This document shows, piece by piece, positions 26,960 through 36,018 of a stretch of 64,000 bases of DNA. Below the pieces are notes generated by a model. It did not search any database and was not told the origin of the DNA. It saw only the letters and a program-made list of their open reading frames with translations. Made by a program: the position numbers and the translations under genes. Each line of letters starts with the position of its first letter. Within the stretch, counting starts at the first letter, position 1. Source of the stretch: Saccharothrix espanaensis DSM 44229 (lineage in GTDB: Bacteria; Actinomycetota; Actinomycetes; Mycobacteriales; Pseudonocardiaceae); NCBI RefSeq assembly GCF_000328705.1, contig NC_019673.1, positions 6,386,001 to 6,450,000 of the forward strand, given 5' to 3'.

Positions 26960-27073
26960 CTCGAGCAAACCTTCGCGCTTGCCTCGATGGTCCAGGCCTC
27001 CAGACTGTAGCGGATCTTCTCCAATCGTGGTCGTTGTGCTGGGCCAGACCGCAGTAGTGAACACCTGACACAA
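26960..27073 (-). repeat. Degenerate copy of the recombinase 3' tail
   Basis: This stretch aligns with 27241-27350 inside the intact recombinase gene: shared words include TTGCCTCGATG, GGCCTCCAGA, TTCTCCAATC and ACACAAG. Translated pieces (RLEKIRYSLEAWTIEA, then KREGLLEEVDDLY in another frame) mirror the authentic RLEETRDNLEARIIEAKREG. It starts immediately behind the recombinase stop at 27078. It is a scar of an earlier integration or duplication. Confidence 0.75.
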
Positions 27074-27077
27074 GTTT

Positions 27078-29573
27078 CTATGGACTTAGTTTTCGTAGGA
27101 CAGAGGCTCTTCCAGAGATCGATCCGAAGGGCGGCATGCCTAGGTCGGTAGCAGTGGATGCCCGTTGGAGGGTGACATCAACTTGGGCCAGCTTGTCTTT
27201 GACGCCGCTGTAGCTGACTTGGAGTCCTTCAACTTCGCCGTGCCAGCCCTCCCGTTTTGCCTCGATGATGCGGGCCTCCAGATTGTCGCGGGTTTCTTCC
27301 AATCTGGCCCGTTGCGTGGGGTCCGGCCGCAGGAGCGAGCACCTCACACAAGCGTGTTCGTGGACGCAGGGTGATCCGAATGCTCGCGCGCAGACCCCTA
27401 CCGAAACTTTCCTTTTCTCGAAGTGGGCGAGGAAGGAGTCCCATTCCTCATCGGTTGGGGTCCGGTATTCCTCGCTCGGTCTGGTAGCCCGGCGGCGGGC
27501 GATGAACGCTCGATGCGCTTCGATCGTCTCGGCGGGATAGACGGCCTTGTAGCCCATGGTGGTGTCGATCGTCTTGTGTCCGCAGATGATCTGAGCGATA
27601 TGCGGCGGCAACCCGTTCATGATGGCGTCTGTGACGAAGATTCTTCGGAAGTCGTGGGCTTGGAACATCAGCGGGTTGCCGGTGGCGTCGGTAAGCCCTG
27701 TCGCCGCGAGCGCGTTGATGAGCAGCTTGCGGATGGCTGAGGGGGTGAACGCGCGGCGCTCGTTGCCGATGCCCCGCTGGAACAGCAGCGGCATTGGTGG
27801 GTGCCATATCTTCTCCCGGATGTCGTAGGAGACCACCAGCGGGACAGGCCGTTCAGGGGTGCGCAACCGCTGGACGATGGCGCTGAGGACGTCAGCCAGT
27901 TCGGGGCTGACCAGCAGCAACCGTTCGGTGTCGGTCTTGGACGGGGCGATCTGCAGCAGCGGCACCAGTTCACCGGTGCTGGGCAATCGATATTCGGTGA
28001 TGCTGTGGTGGCTGAGTTCGAGCAGTTCCTCGCAGCGAATGCCGGTCAGCCGCAGAACTTCGATGGTGGCGAACGCCCAGAACGTTTCTTCGTCCTCATA
28101 GGACAGATTGCGTCGCTTGCCGGTGGCGGTGTCCTCGGCCCAGACATGGCGACCGATGACCTTGGGGGCGACGGCCCGTCGCAGTGTCCCGTTGGTGTTG
28201 TCGATGACCTCGCCCGGTTCGGTGGCTTGTGCTGCCGCCAGGAGCCGGGCGGCGGCCAGGCGCCGGTCGTTGGCGGTGCGCACCAGCACGGGCAGTACGG
28301 GTAGCCGCTCACGGGTGCGTTGATCCATGCGAGCCTTGCTGTGCTTGCGCTCCTTGGCTTTCTGGACCTCGTCGCCACTGATCGGGCAGGGCGCGACCCA
28401 CGGCCCCCAGCGGGCTGGATCCTCGACGGCCCAGTGCGCGATGTCGAGATAGAGCGCCCGGACGCGCATAAGCTCGTCCTTGGCGTTCAGCCGAGGGGTC
28501 GACACCTCGATCCGGTCGCCGGCCGCATTGGTCGTGGTGCGTTTGACCGAGCTCAGCTCGTCCTCCCAGGCGCGGACGACCGCGGGTGGGAGCCGCAGGG
28601 AGTCGATGCCGGGCGCGAGGGCCTCAACGCGGGCCCAGAACAGCCCGGCCAATGTCCGCGAGATGGCGTCCAGGCTGACGAAGTCCAGCGATGGTTGGCG
28701 CTCCCGCAGGTAGTCGACCAGCAGGTCTCGGATTGGCTGGCACTGTATGCGATACCGGTCAACCAGCTGCTCGATCGTCAACTTCCCGCCGGCCAGGCCG
28801 AACGCGCGGATGCTGTGCGGCGCGTCCCCGGGGAAGACGCCCAGGGCGCGCAGCCGTAGGTAGAAGTCGACCTTCTTCTGTCCGCCGCGGGTATGGACGC
28901 GCCGCATCGTCTCGACCAGTTCGACGCAGTCGCCGACGGTGACCTCGGCGATGGTGCCGCCCTTGCAGGCCAGGATCGTGGCGATCCGGGTTGCCGCGAT
29001 CTTCGCGTCGCCCTGGGAGCTGGCCGGTTCGGCGGCGGCCAGCTCAGCCAGCCTCGCGAACCCTGCCGGATCCCTGACCTGCGCCATCACCGACGCCAGA
29101 TATCGATGGGTGCGGGTGAGCATCCATGGCAGGCCAGGGCGGATGACGTCGCCGCAGATCAGTATCAGTAGGCCGGACGGCAGGTCCGTGGAGTCGTAGG
29201 ACGCCACTCCGCCGTGCGCTGCCAGCCACTCCATCGGCAGCTCGATCCATCCCGCTCTAGGGTGCTCCTCGGCACCGCTGGCCAGCCAACGGTCCTGCCA
29301 GGTGTCGCCCGGGAAGATTGCCAGCCAGCGCAGGAGCTTGGTCACTCCGCGCCGGCGCGCAGCCTGGGTGCCGTTCGCCGCGGCAGCGAAGGGCGCCACG
29401 GTCAGCCGCTGCTGCACCTGCTCGGCCGTGGCCGCAGTGTGCAGCCACCGTTCCTCGGCCGATCGTGGCGGAAACTCGGTGCGCAGCTGACGGTTCCGCA
29501 ATCGCTGCTCTGCGGCGACCGAGGTGACAGCGGGCAGCGGTTTGCGGGTGCTGTGCTTGACGATGGAGGTCAC
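27078..29573 (-). CDS. Element B tyrosine recombinase 2 (long, zinc-tailed)
   Basis: Start at GTG 29573 (GGGAGG six bases upstream, GTGA overlap with the preceding stop); 831 aa. A long N-terminal region precedes the catalytic domain with LTGIRCEELLEL (Arg), AHDFRRIFVTDA (His-x-x-Arg), ICGHKTIDTTMGY (His) and Y. It ends with a cysteine cluster (CARAFGSPCVHEHACVRC), a helical segment and TDLGMPP. It is translationally coupled to the 419-aa recombinase. Paired recombinases of this type are known in actinobacterial elements and presumably act together. Confidence 0.9.
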   Translation of the reverse strand: MTSIVKHSTRKPLPAVTSVAAEQRLRNRQLRTEFPPRSAEERWLHTAATAEQVQQRLTVAPFAAAANGTQAARRRGVTKLLRWLAIFPGDTWQDRWLASGAEEHPRAGWIELPMEWLAAHGGVASYDSTDLPSGLLILICGDVIRPGLPWMLTRTHRYLASVMAQVRDPAGFARLAELAAAEPASSQGDAKIAATRIATILACKGGTIAEVTVGDCVELVETMRRVHTRGGQKKVDFYLRLRALGVFPGDAPHSIRAFGLAGGKLTIEQLVDRYRIQCQPIRDLLVDYLRERQPSLDFVSLDAISRTLAGLFWARVEALAPGIDSLRLPPAVVRAWEDELSSVKRTTTNAAGDRIEVSTPRLNAKDELMRVRALYLDIAHWAVEDPARWGPWVAPCPISGDEVQKAKERKHSKARMDQRTRERLPVLPVLVRTANDRRLAAARLLAAAQATEPGEVIDNTNGTLRRAVAPKVIGRHVWAEDTATGKRRNLSYEDEETFWAFATIEVLRLTGIRCEELLELSHHSITEYRLPSTGELVPLLQIAPSKTDTERLLLVSPELADVLSAIVQRLRTPERPVPLVVSYDIREKIWHPPMPLLFQRGIGNERRAFTPSAIRKLLINALAATGLTDATGNPLMFQAHDFRRIFVTDAIMNGLPPHIAQIICGHKTIDTTMGYKAVYPAETIEAHRAFIARRRATRPSEEYRTPTDEEWDSFLAHFEKRKVSVGVCARAFGSPCVHEHACVRCSLLRPDPTQRARLEETRDNLEARIIEAKREGWHGEVEGLQVSYSGVKDKLAQVDVTLQRASTATDLGMPPFGSISGRASVLRKLSP

Positions 29574-30829
29574 AGCGTCCTCCCGAACAGCACGCTCAAC
29601 GTCTTCGGGTCGTAGCCTGGCGCTGGCGGCGAGGGCACCGGCTTCTCGCGCTGTTCGGCGGTGCGGGCGTGATGGGCCAGGACACCGGCGATCACCTCGT
29701 TCTTGTTGGGCGTGAGGTAAATCTCGGTGGTGGACAGGTGTGCGTGGCCCATGACGAGTTGCACGTCGCTGAGCGTCAGTTGCGGGTCGTGGGCCATTCT
29801 CGCCGCCGCGCTGTGGCGCAGGTCGTGCAGTGTCCAGTCCGACCCGAGTACGGCGTTGGCGCGCTCGAACATGCGATGTGCGGCGTGGTAGTTCAACGGC
29901 CGCCGCGGCAGGCGCAACGTCCACCACACCGGCTGGGTCCGGCCCCGTGGGATCTGACCGTGCAACTCCTCCTGGTACAAGCGCAACCACACGAACGCGT
30001 CCGCCGACGCCGGGACCTGCTGCGCGGTCCGGGTTCCCTTGCGCACCACGGTGATCAAATGTTGGCCAGGGTCGATGTCGCACTGCCGCGTCCCCAGCAG
30101 CTCTGATGCGCGCACTCCGGTCGAGATCCAGAACGCCACCAGCGCCCGGTCCCGGTTGGACGGCAGCGCGGCGAACAGGTCGTTGAACAGCTGATCGGGA
30201 ATCGCCCGGGGTATTCTCTGCGGCACCTTCGGGCGATATCGTCCCAGTCGCTCGCGCGCCCACCCGTCCATCGGGTTGTGATGCGCGTGCGCGCGCCGGG
30301 ACCTGCGGGACGCGTCGAGCGGAAACGGGTTGAGGATCGGGCCGGTGCCCGCGTCCCGGTGGAAGTCGTAGAAGCCACGCAACACCGTCTCGCTGTGCGC
30401 CACTGTCGCCGGCGCGTACCGATCTCCCAACGCGAGCTTGCCAGTGACCGGATTCGGCACTCCCGCAGCGGACACGTCGCCTCTGCCAACCTCGCTGCGA
30501 TCGCTCAGCAGACGACGCTGCTTCACCGTCAGCTGTATCCAGCAACTGAAATCGCGGGCCTCCACCCGAGTCGCCCGGTTCCAGTCGACATCCACCGCGC
30601 GCAGGAAACGCCACCACCGCAACAGACCCATGCCATACGAGCGCAGAGTTGCCGCTGACCGTCCAGCCGCCAACAACTCCCGCAAGAACACCGCCGTCGG
30701 CTCGACCACAGCGCCATCGGCGTCGAGCATGCGGTACGGCTCCGCTTGCTCGCCAGTGGCCACCAGCCGACCGACACGAGTCACGACCAGGTCGGCGAGA
30801 TCGCGGCCTTGCCCTTCCGATTCGATCAC
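29570..30829 (-). CDS. Element B tyrosine recombinase 1
   Basis: Reading 419 aa from ATG. The SAM-like core-binding domain contains SAATLRSYGMGLLRWWRFLR; the catalytic residues are in GVRASELLGT (Arg), LHDLRHSAAARMA (His-x-x-Arg) and MGHAHLSTTEIYLTP (His, Tyr). It appears complete and provides the reference for the truncated homologue at 22585-23621. Its start is about 75 bp from the element's right terminus, so the int promoter and att site share that gap. Confidence 0.92.
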   Translation of the reverse strand: MIESEGQGRDLADLVVTRVGRLVATGEQAEPYRMLDADGAVVEPTAVFLRELLAAGRSAATLRSYGMGLLRWWRFLRAVDVDWNRATRVEARDFSCWIQLTVKQRRLLSDRSEVGRGDVSAAGVPNPVTGKLALGDRYAPATVAHSETVLRGFYDFHRDAGTGPILNPFPLDASRRSRRAHAHHNPMDGWARERLGRYRPKVPQRIPRAIPDQLFNDLFAALPSNRDRALVAFWISTGVRASELLGTRQCDIDPGQHLITVVRKGTRTAQQVPASADAFVWLRLYQEELHGQIPRGRTQPVWWTLRLPRRPLNYHAAHRMFERANAVLGSDWTLHDLRHSAAARMAHDPQLTLSDVQLVMGHAHLSTTEIYLTPNKNEVIAGVLAHHARTAEQREKPVPSPPAPGYDPKTLSVLFGRTL

Positions 30830-30902
30830 GTCGGCAAGCTACCGACACGCTCCCACGCGGTTTCGCCACCTGCCTAAATCCCGGAGTTAGTTCAGTCAAC
30901 GG

Positions 30903-31156
30903 TGCATCCGCTGCCCCAGCCTGCGCGTCGACCCCCGAGCCCGCCCGCGCCTGGTCGAGATCATCGCCAACCTCCGCGACCGCATCAAGGAGGCCAGGCT
31001 CAACGGCTGGCTCGGCGAAGTCCAGGGACTGGAGACCAGCCTGAAAGCAGCCGCCGGCAAGCTCGTGTCCTCGACCGGACCCGTGGCCGCCCGGCCGGCG
31101 GCCCGGTCCATCTCGGCCTGCCCGTCCTCGCCGACACCACGAGCCTACCGACATGA
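30903..31156 (+). pseudogene. Displaced 3' tail of element A recombinase 2
   Basis: Reads in frame CIRCPSLRVDPRARPRLVE, then IKEARLNGWLGEVQGLETS, matching the tail expected after CKHEHAC at 25822. At about 31068 the frame must shift to continue as GGPVHLGLPVLADTT. So the interrupted gene had probably also decayed by one base, or the shift is an error. This fragment defines the insertion precisely. Confidence 0.85.
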
Positions 31157-31353
31157 CGCGCGTCCTCGTGCGGCCGGCAAGCCGATCCGGTGACCACTGC
31201 GCCAGCCGCACGACGGCCGGGGCTGCCGGGCCGGGGGCGTGGTCAGCGGGGGCGTACATGATCACGGCGACGCCGGCCAGACAGAGCACGGCGCTACGAG
31301 CCGGAACGGCTTCTGCCAGTCGAGAAATCCGACTCCTTGAAGAAGGCTCACTC

Positions 31354-31378
31354 ACCGGACAATGGCTCGTTGTCCGGT
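31354..31378 (-). terminator. Hairpin downstream of the NB-ARC gene
   Basis: ACCGGACAA and TTGTCCGGT pair perfectly (9 bp, 7-nt loop), 28 bp beyond the stop of the minus-strand NB-ARC gene. The remaining gap 31157-31405 shows no gene. Confidence 0.6.
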
Positions 31379-31405
31379 AACTGCCCTGGTGGGCGGCGTC
31401 GTGGT

Positions 31406-33540
31406 TCAGGTGTGGTCGAGGTCGTCGAGTTGGCGTTGGACGCGCTCGGCGTCGGCGTCGCGGCCTTGGTCCCGGTACAGCTCCAGTGCCTCCCGCCAAA
31501 CCGTACGGGCCTGGTCATGTCGTCCGAGGGCGGCGTGGGGATGGCCCATGCCGTCGAGGTTGTCCGCGACCGTGTAGGCGTTGCCGAGGTCGCGGTTCAG
31601 GGTGAGGGCGTGGTGGTAGTGGTCGAGGGATTGGTGGTGGTCGCCGGTGTGGTGGGCGATGTAGCCCAGGCTGTCGAGGGTGGCCGCCTCGCCGTCGGGG
31701 TCGTGGTGGTGTCGGTGCAGGGTGAGGGCGGCCTGGCAGTGCTCGCGGGCGGTATCGAACCGGCCCAGGCGCGCGGCGAACCAGCCCACCGCGTTGAGCG
31801 CGCCGGCTTCCCGCACCGGCAGGTCGAGGGCGCGGTAGAGGTCGAGGGCGTGGTGGGCGTGCTCCAGTGCCTGTCGGTCGTCCCCTCGCTGTTCCCAGTC
31901 GTACGCGAGCACCCGGTGGGTGAGGGCCTGTCCGGTGGGGTCGTGGTGGCGTACGGCCAGGTCGAGGGCCTGCTCCAGGTGGGTGGCGGCCTGTTCGTGC
32001 AGGCCCAGCCGGGAGCAGGCGAGGCCGAGCAGCCGGTGGGTACGACCGCGGGTGGCGGGGTCGGGCAGGTGCTCGGCGGCGTCCAGTGCGGCCCGCCACG
32101 TGGTGACCGCGTCGTGCCGGTGTCCCCGTCGGAAGTGGAAGGTGTCCAGGTTCCAGGCCAGGTGCCAGACGGTTTGGTGGTGGCCGAGGGTGGCGGCGGT
32201 GCGTTGGGTGGCCAGCAGGGTGGCGTGCTCGGCGTCCAGCCAGGCCAGCGCCGCGTCGGTGTCGGGCAGCGGGTGCGGGTGCACGCCGGGCGCGGGCGGC
32301 TCGGGCGGCAGGAGCGTGCTGTGGGAGTCGAGGAGGCGGTCGGCGGTGTGAGCGGTGTGCAGGTGGAAGTCCCCCGCCCGGGTCAGGGCCGCTTCCCGCG
32401 CGTGCTCGGGCAGGGTGGTGTGGGCGGTGTCCGCGGCGTAGCGGCGGACCAGGTCGTGCATCGCGTACCGGCCGCCCGGCCGTCGTTCCAGCAGGGAGGC
32501 GTTCTCCAGCGCGTTCAGCGTCCTGCGGGCGGTGCGCTCGGGTAGGCCGGTGAGGGCGGCGGTGGCGGGCGGGGTGGTGTCGGGACCGGGGGCGATGCCC
32601 AGCAGCGCGAACACGGTGCGCTGCCGGTCGGTGAGCCGGCGCAGGGACCAGGACAGCACCGTGGGCAGGCTGGCGGCCGGGTCGGTGTCGTGGTCGAGCG
32701 CCTCCAGGCCGAGGTCACGCAGTTCGGCGGCGGCCTCGGCCAACGCGACGTCGAGGCGGGGCCCGGCGGTGCGCGCGATGATCGACAACGCCAGCGGGTG
32801 GCCCCCGCACAGCCCGATCAACTCGTCCACCGCCCCGGGTTCGGCGGCGACGCGGGCGGCGCCCAGGCGGGCGGCAAGCAGGCCGCGGGCCTCCTCCGGG
32901 GACAGGACGTCCAGGGGCAGGTGTCGGGCACCGTGCCGGTCGATCAACGAGGCCAGCTGGTGACGGCCGGTGACCAGCACCGTGCAGGACGGCGAGCCGG
33001 GCAGCAGCGGCACGACCTGCTCGCTGGTGGCGGCGTTGTCCAGCACGACGAGCATCCGCCGCCCGGCCACCAGGCTGCGGTAGAGCGCGGTCTGGGCGTC
33101 GAGGTCGGCGGGGGGATGCGCCTGGGGTCGACTTCGAGGGCGTCGAGGAAGCCGCGCACCGGCTCGCCGGCGGGACTGAACCCGCGCAGGTCCACGAACA
33201 GCTGCCCGTCGGGGAACCGCTCCAGCCGGCGGTGCGCCCACGCCAGGGCGAGCCAGGTCTTGCCGATGCCCCCGGCACCGCCGATCGCCGACACCAGCAC
33301 CGTCGCGCCCTGCCCGGCACCCGCCGGGTCGGCGGGCGCCGCGGTGGCGGTCAACACGCGGTCCAGCCCGGCCAGCTCCGCGCTCCGCCCGGCGAACAAG
33401 GCCGGCGCGGCGGGCAACTGCCGCGGGACGACCGGCGCGGGTCGCGGTGGTGGCGGGTGCAGGTTCAGGTTGCCGTGCACCACACCGACGGCGGCACCGT
33501 GACCGGTGGCGACGAGGTCACCGTGGATGCTCGTCGTCAC
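31406..33540 (-). pseudogene. NB-ARC/TPR protein (NLR-like), one-base frameshift at a C-run
   Basis: The N-terminal frame starts at GTG 33540 and contains a glycine-patterned motif (residues 13-28), the P-loop GGAGGIGKT (87-95) and FVDLRGFSP. At about 33115-33122 a run of six C must be seven for the frame to join PADLDAQTALYRSLVAGRRM. The rest reads the NB-ARC (VVLDNAATSEQV, CGGHPLALSIIA, winged helix YAMHDLVRRYAA) and about seven tetratricopeptide repeats to 31406, giving about 711 residues. Apart from that base the gene is well preserved, so a consensus error or phase-variable tract is possible. It lies 77 bp after the cyclase-like gene. The architecture is that of AfsR-like STAND proteins without the SARP domain. 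Confidence 0.85.
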
Positions 33541-33617
33541 CGCGGTGCCGGCGTCCAGGGTGGTGTCGGGGTGAGGCGGGTCGGCCGCCGACGCGGTGTG
33601 CCCGTGATCCGCGTCGG

Positions 33618-34457
33618 CTAGCGAGGGTCGTGCGGCTGCTGCGCAGGAGGCGGTGGTGTGCCGATGGACAGATGGTCGCCGGTGGCCGCGCCGATGGTGA
33701 TGCCCGGTCCGGAGCCGTGCACACCACCGGCGATGTCGACCCCGCGCCGCCCGGCACCGCCACCCCGGTCGGCCGCGGCGCGTGACGCGGCTTCGGCCAT
33801 GGGGCCGCCCGGCACGACCTCGGGCCCGACCTCGGGCGGCGGGACGGCGAGGACCGCGGGGTCAGGCGGGTAGGGGTGGTCGGGAAGCGCGATCCAGGCC
33901 GGCGCCCGGAACTCCTTCGCCGCCACCCGGACCGGCCGGAAGGTGGCCGGGTCGAGCGTGGCGCAGTGCCGCACCACGTCCTCGAACACGAGCCGGGACA
34001 CCACCATCGCCAGCACACCCGGCGAAGCGGCCAGCGCCTCCTTCACCGCGTCGGCGTCGAGCAGCCGGAACGCGTCCACCAGGGCGGTCGAGGTGACACC
34101 GTGACTGTCGAAGGCGACCTCGCCGGCGTGCACGGCCAACCGCAACCGCACCCCGGCCGCGTCGTGGCTGGTGTTGTTGTGCCCGCGCACCGCCCGCGCC
34201 AACGCCTCGGGCAGCACCTCCACCAACGGAGCCTTCGGGAACTCAGGCGAGACCAGGACGAACACGCCGTCGCCCCGGTCCTCGTGGTAGCACCCGTCCC
34301 ACGGCACCCCGGCCGCCGCCAACGCCCCGGCCACCACCGCGTACAGGCCCTCGCGGGTGTCGAGCTGGTGGTGCAGCGTCCGGGCCGGGGCGCTGTAGCG
34401 CTCCACGTCGACCAGGACCATCGTCCGGTGGACCGCGTGCCGACCCGTACCCGCCAT
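33618..34457 (-). CDS. Class III nucleotidyl cyclase-like protein with C-terminal glycine motif
   Basis: Start at ATG 34457 with GGAGGG upstream; 279 aa. The N-terminal domain resembles class III cyclases: MVLVDVERYS (first metal Asp, D17), HEDRGDGVFVLV (GDG at 62-64) and LAVHAGEVAFDSHGVT. About residues 200-243 are Pro/Gly-rich. The end carries GPGITIGAATGDHLSIG (about 250-266), which mirrors GHGAAVGVVHGNLNLHP near the start of the neighbouring NB-ARC protein. A signalling pair is therefore likely. Cyclase activity is unproven: substrate-specifying and transition-state residues are not obvious. Confidence 0.75.
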   Translation of the reverse strand: MAGTGRHAVHRTMVLVDVERYSAPARTLHHQLDTREGLYAVVAGALAAAGVPWDGCYHEDRGDGVFVLVSPEFPKAPLVEVLPEALARAVRGHNNTSHDAAGVRLRLAVHAGEVAFDSHGVTSTALVDAFRLLDADAVKEALAASPGVLAMVVSRLVFEDVVRHCATLDPATFRPVRVAAKEFRAPAWIALPDHPYPPDPAVLAVPPPEVGPEVVPGGPMAEAASRAAADRGGGAGRRGVDIAGGVHGSGPGITIGAATGDHLSIGTPPPPAQQPHDPR

Positions 34458-34975
34458 GCCGACCCTCCGAGGGCAGAACCGCGTGGTGCGCCGATGAACC
34501 ACGTTCTACCGACCGGCGCGGACGTGTTCCGCGTCATTTGACGCACCGGTCGCCCGTACGGCCGCACGAGACCACCCGACCGGGCGACACGCCGCCATCC
34601 CACGTGCCGGCCTCAAGAGCCAAGCCACCTCAGGCACGCGTGTCAGGCAACACCGTCAGGGACGAGCCGCCTGCTCAGCCCCGGAGCACAGACCACTTGA
34701 GCAACGGCTCCTACCAGTCCGGAAAGCCAGCGAGCCCACCTCTGCCAACGCTTGGTCGTACTAACTCCTTAGTCCGGTGAAGCCTCGACCTCGGCCCGAT
34801 CCGGATCAGCCCGGCCGGCGCGCCTTCCTAGACGCGGACGAGACGGCGACAGGGCCCCGGGCCGGACGTCGGGTGGACCGGCCCTGTCGTCGTCCCGGGG
34901 AGGTCGGGAGCGGGTTCGGCGCCGTGCTCCGGTGCCAGTCCGGCAGGGTGTCGCCTCCACCCGCGTGACGCGGGG
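34458..34975. other. Promoter region of the cyclase/NB-ARC operon and spacer
   Basis: About 520 bp with no supported gene. A 10-bp hairpin at 34847-34889 lies about 90 bp beyond the small membrane-protein gene and may terminate it. The part next to 34457 should hold the promoter of the cyclase/NB-ARC operon; I see no convincing -10/-35 pair. Confidence 0.5.
34847..34889 (-). terminator. 10-bp stem hairpin
   Basis: CGACAGGGCC (34847-34856) pairs exactly with GGCCCTGTCG (34880-34889). It is downstream of the minus-strand gene ending at 34976. Confidence 0.5.
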
Positions 34976-35179
34976 CTACTGGGCTTGCCCCCGCATGAAC
35001 CGCACCTTCACCGGCCCCAACTCGGCCTCGACCCTTGCGAACTGGGCCACCAGGACCACGAGCATCGCCACGACCGACAGCACCGTCAGCAGCCGCAGGG
35101 TGCCCTGCCAGGTGGAGAGAAGTATTCCGAGCCCCCCACTGTGGTCGTCTCGCCCACGGCCGCCTCGTCGTAGTCTCAT
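34976..35179 (-). CDS. Small single-span membrane protein
   Basis: Reading 67 aa from ATG 35179, supported by GGAGG seven bases upstream. An Arg/Gly-rich N-terminus precedes one hydrophobic helix (LLTVLSVVAMLVVLVAQFA) and a short polar end (VKVRFMRGQAQ). The family is unknown. It is in the same orientation as the cyclase/NB-ARC operon and 520 bp upstream of it, so it may be a separate transcription unit. A membrane effector or anchor for that system is only a possibility. Confidence 0.6.
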   Translation of the reverse strand: MRLRRGGRGRDDHSGGLGILLSTWQGTLRLLTVLSVVAMLVVLVAQFARVEAELGPVKVRFMRGQAQ

Positions 35180-35310
35180 CCAGCGTCCTCCGTCAAGTGA
35201 TCAATCGGGACGCGGGGCGGTCGCGCTGCTGTCGAAGGCCACACGACCACCCCGCCCGCACCCGGCGGTGGGCGCCCGTCCGACCCCGTGCCGCGGAGCC
35301 GGACGATGTG

Positions 35311-35343
35311 CCGGCGGGCGCCCCGTGAGGGGCCGCCCGCCGG
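35311..35343. terminator. GC-rich hairpin
   Basis: A 14-bp stem (CCGGCGGGCGCCCC with its complement, one bulged C) and a 4-nt loop. No gene clearly ends here, so terminator function is uncertain. Confidence 0.3.
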
Positions 35344-35764
35344 TCCCACCACCGGACGCAGCGAGACGCTAGAGGGCGGATCCTCCGTCAGGACCACTTC
35401 GTCGGGTTGACTTCCATGCGTGCGGCGCATGGAGCCCACTCCGTGCGCACTGCTGATCGGCGATGAAACCCGCTTTGAAGAGCGGGAACGTCAGGACGCA
35501 CGGCTAGTCGATCATGCGTGGATCACAGGACCGATTACTCTCTGCAACCGAACGGGGAACCAATGAGTCCGATGGCGGGCGGGTGAACGGGGGCCAGCGT
35601 GGGATTCGCGTTGGCCGAACGTGTGCAGCGTCCAACATGTCCGGACGTCGCTGCCAGCCAGAAGGATGCCGGCTAAAGCGCGGGGCGAACGCGGGGATAG
35701 TGCGGTGCAAGCGCGGGTCGGTCGAGCGTCCAGCAGATCATGCTGGTGGCGAACAGGAACGTGG

Positions 35765-35932
35765 TCAGGCTTGGGCGGCCACCGGCCCCCGCCGTGGGCA
35801 GCTCGCGCGGCGCGGCGGCGTGCCTGGGTAGTCCTCCAGGCCGGTGAGCTCACCGGCGTGGAGTTCGGCGAAGTCCGCCCACAATCGCGCGGCGATCGCC
35901 TCCAGCCCGTCGTCGGTGGTGTGGGCGGTCAC
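35765..35932 (-). CDS. Possible small ORF, 55 aa
   Basis: From GTG 35932 it reads TTDDGLEAIAARLWADFAE and LHAGELTGLEDYPGTPPR, with codon third positions rich in G/C and balanced composition, unlike its surroundings. There is no clear ribosome site and the C-terminus turns low-complexity. It may be a small gene or a remnant. Confidence 0.3.
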   Translation of the reverse strand: MTAHTTDDGLEAIAARLWADFAELHAGELTGLEDYPGTPPRRASCPRRGPVAAQA

Positions 35933-36018
35933 GGCGGTGCGGATGTCGGGCGGCCCGCCTCTCGCGTTCCCCGGCGTGCCGGGTGTGGTCGGGCCGGTGA
36001 TGTCGGAAGGATGCGGGT

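Larger units (their letters stand above)
25823..30905 (-). mobile_element. Element B: 5.08-kb integrative element in a recombinase gene
   Basis: The two halves of recombinase 2A flank this segment. TGC is present on both sides (25820-25822 and 30903-30905), and just inside are inverted CTGAACTAAC (25827-25836) and GTTAGTTCAG (30886-30895). The contents, all on the minus strand, are a recombinase pair (29570-30829, 27078-29573), a degenerate tail copy and a nuclease-like cargo gene. The pair is of the same family as the interrupted host gene. Confidence 0.85.
35180..36018. other. Mostly non-coding region
   Basis: Frames here are largely Arg/Pro/Ala shadows. A strong hairpin with one bulge lies at 35311-35343. 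A 55-codon minus-strand frame at 35765-35932 (listed separately) is the only stretch with protein-like composition. Confidence 0.5.

Noticed and set aside
30830..31499. Upstream extension of the long recombinase frame (27078) to 31499
   Set aside because: The frame is open, but GTG 29573 has a good ribosome site and overlaps the 419-aa recombinase stop; the extension would run antiparallel through that gene's other frame and is low-complexity.
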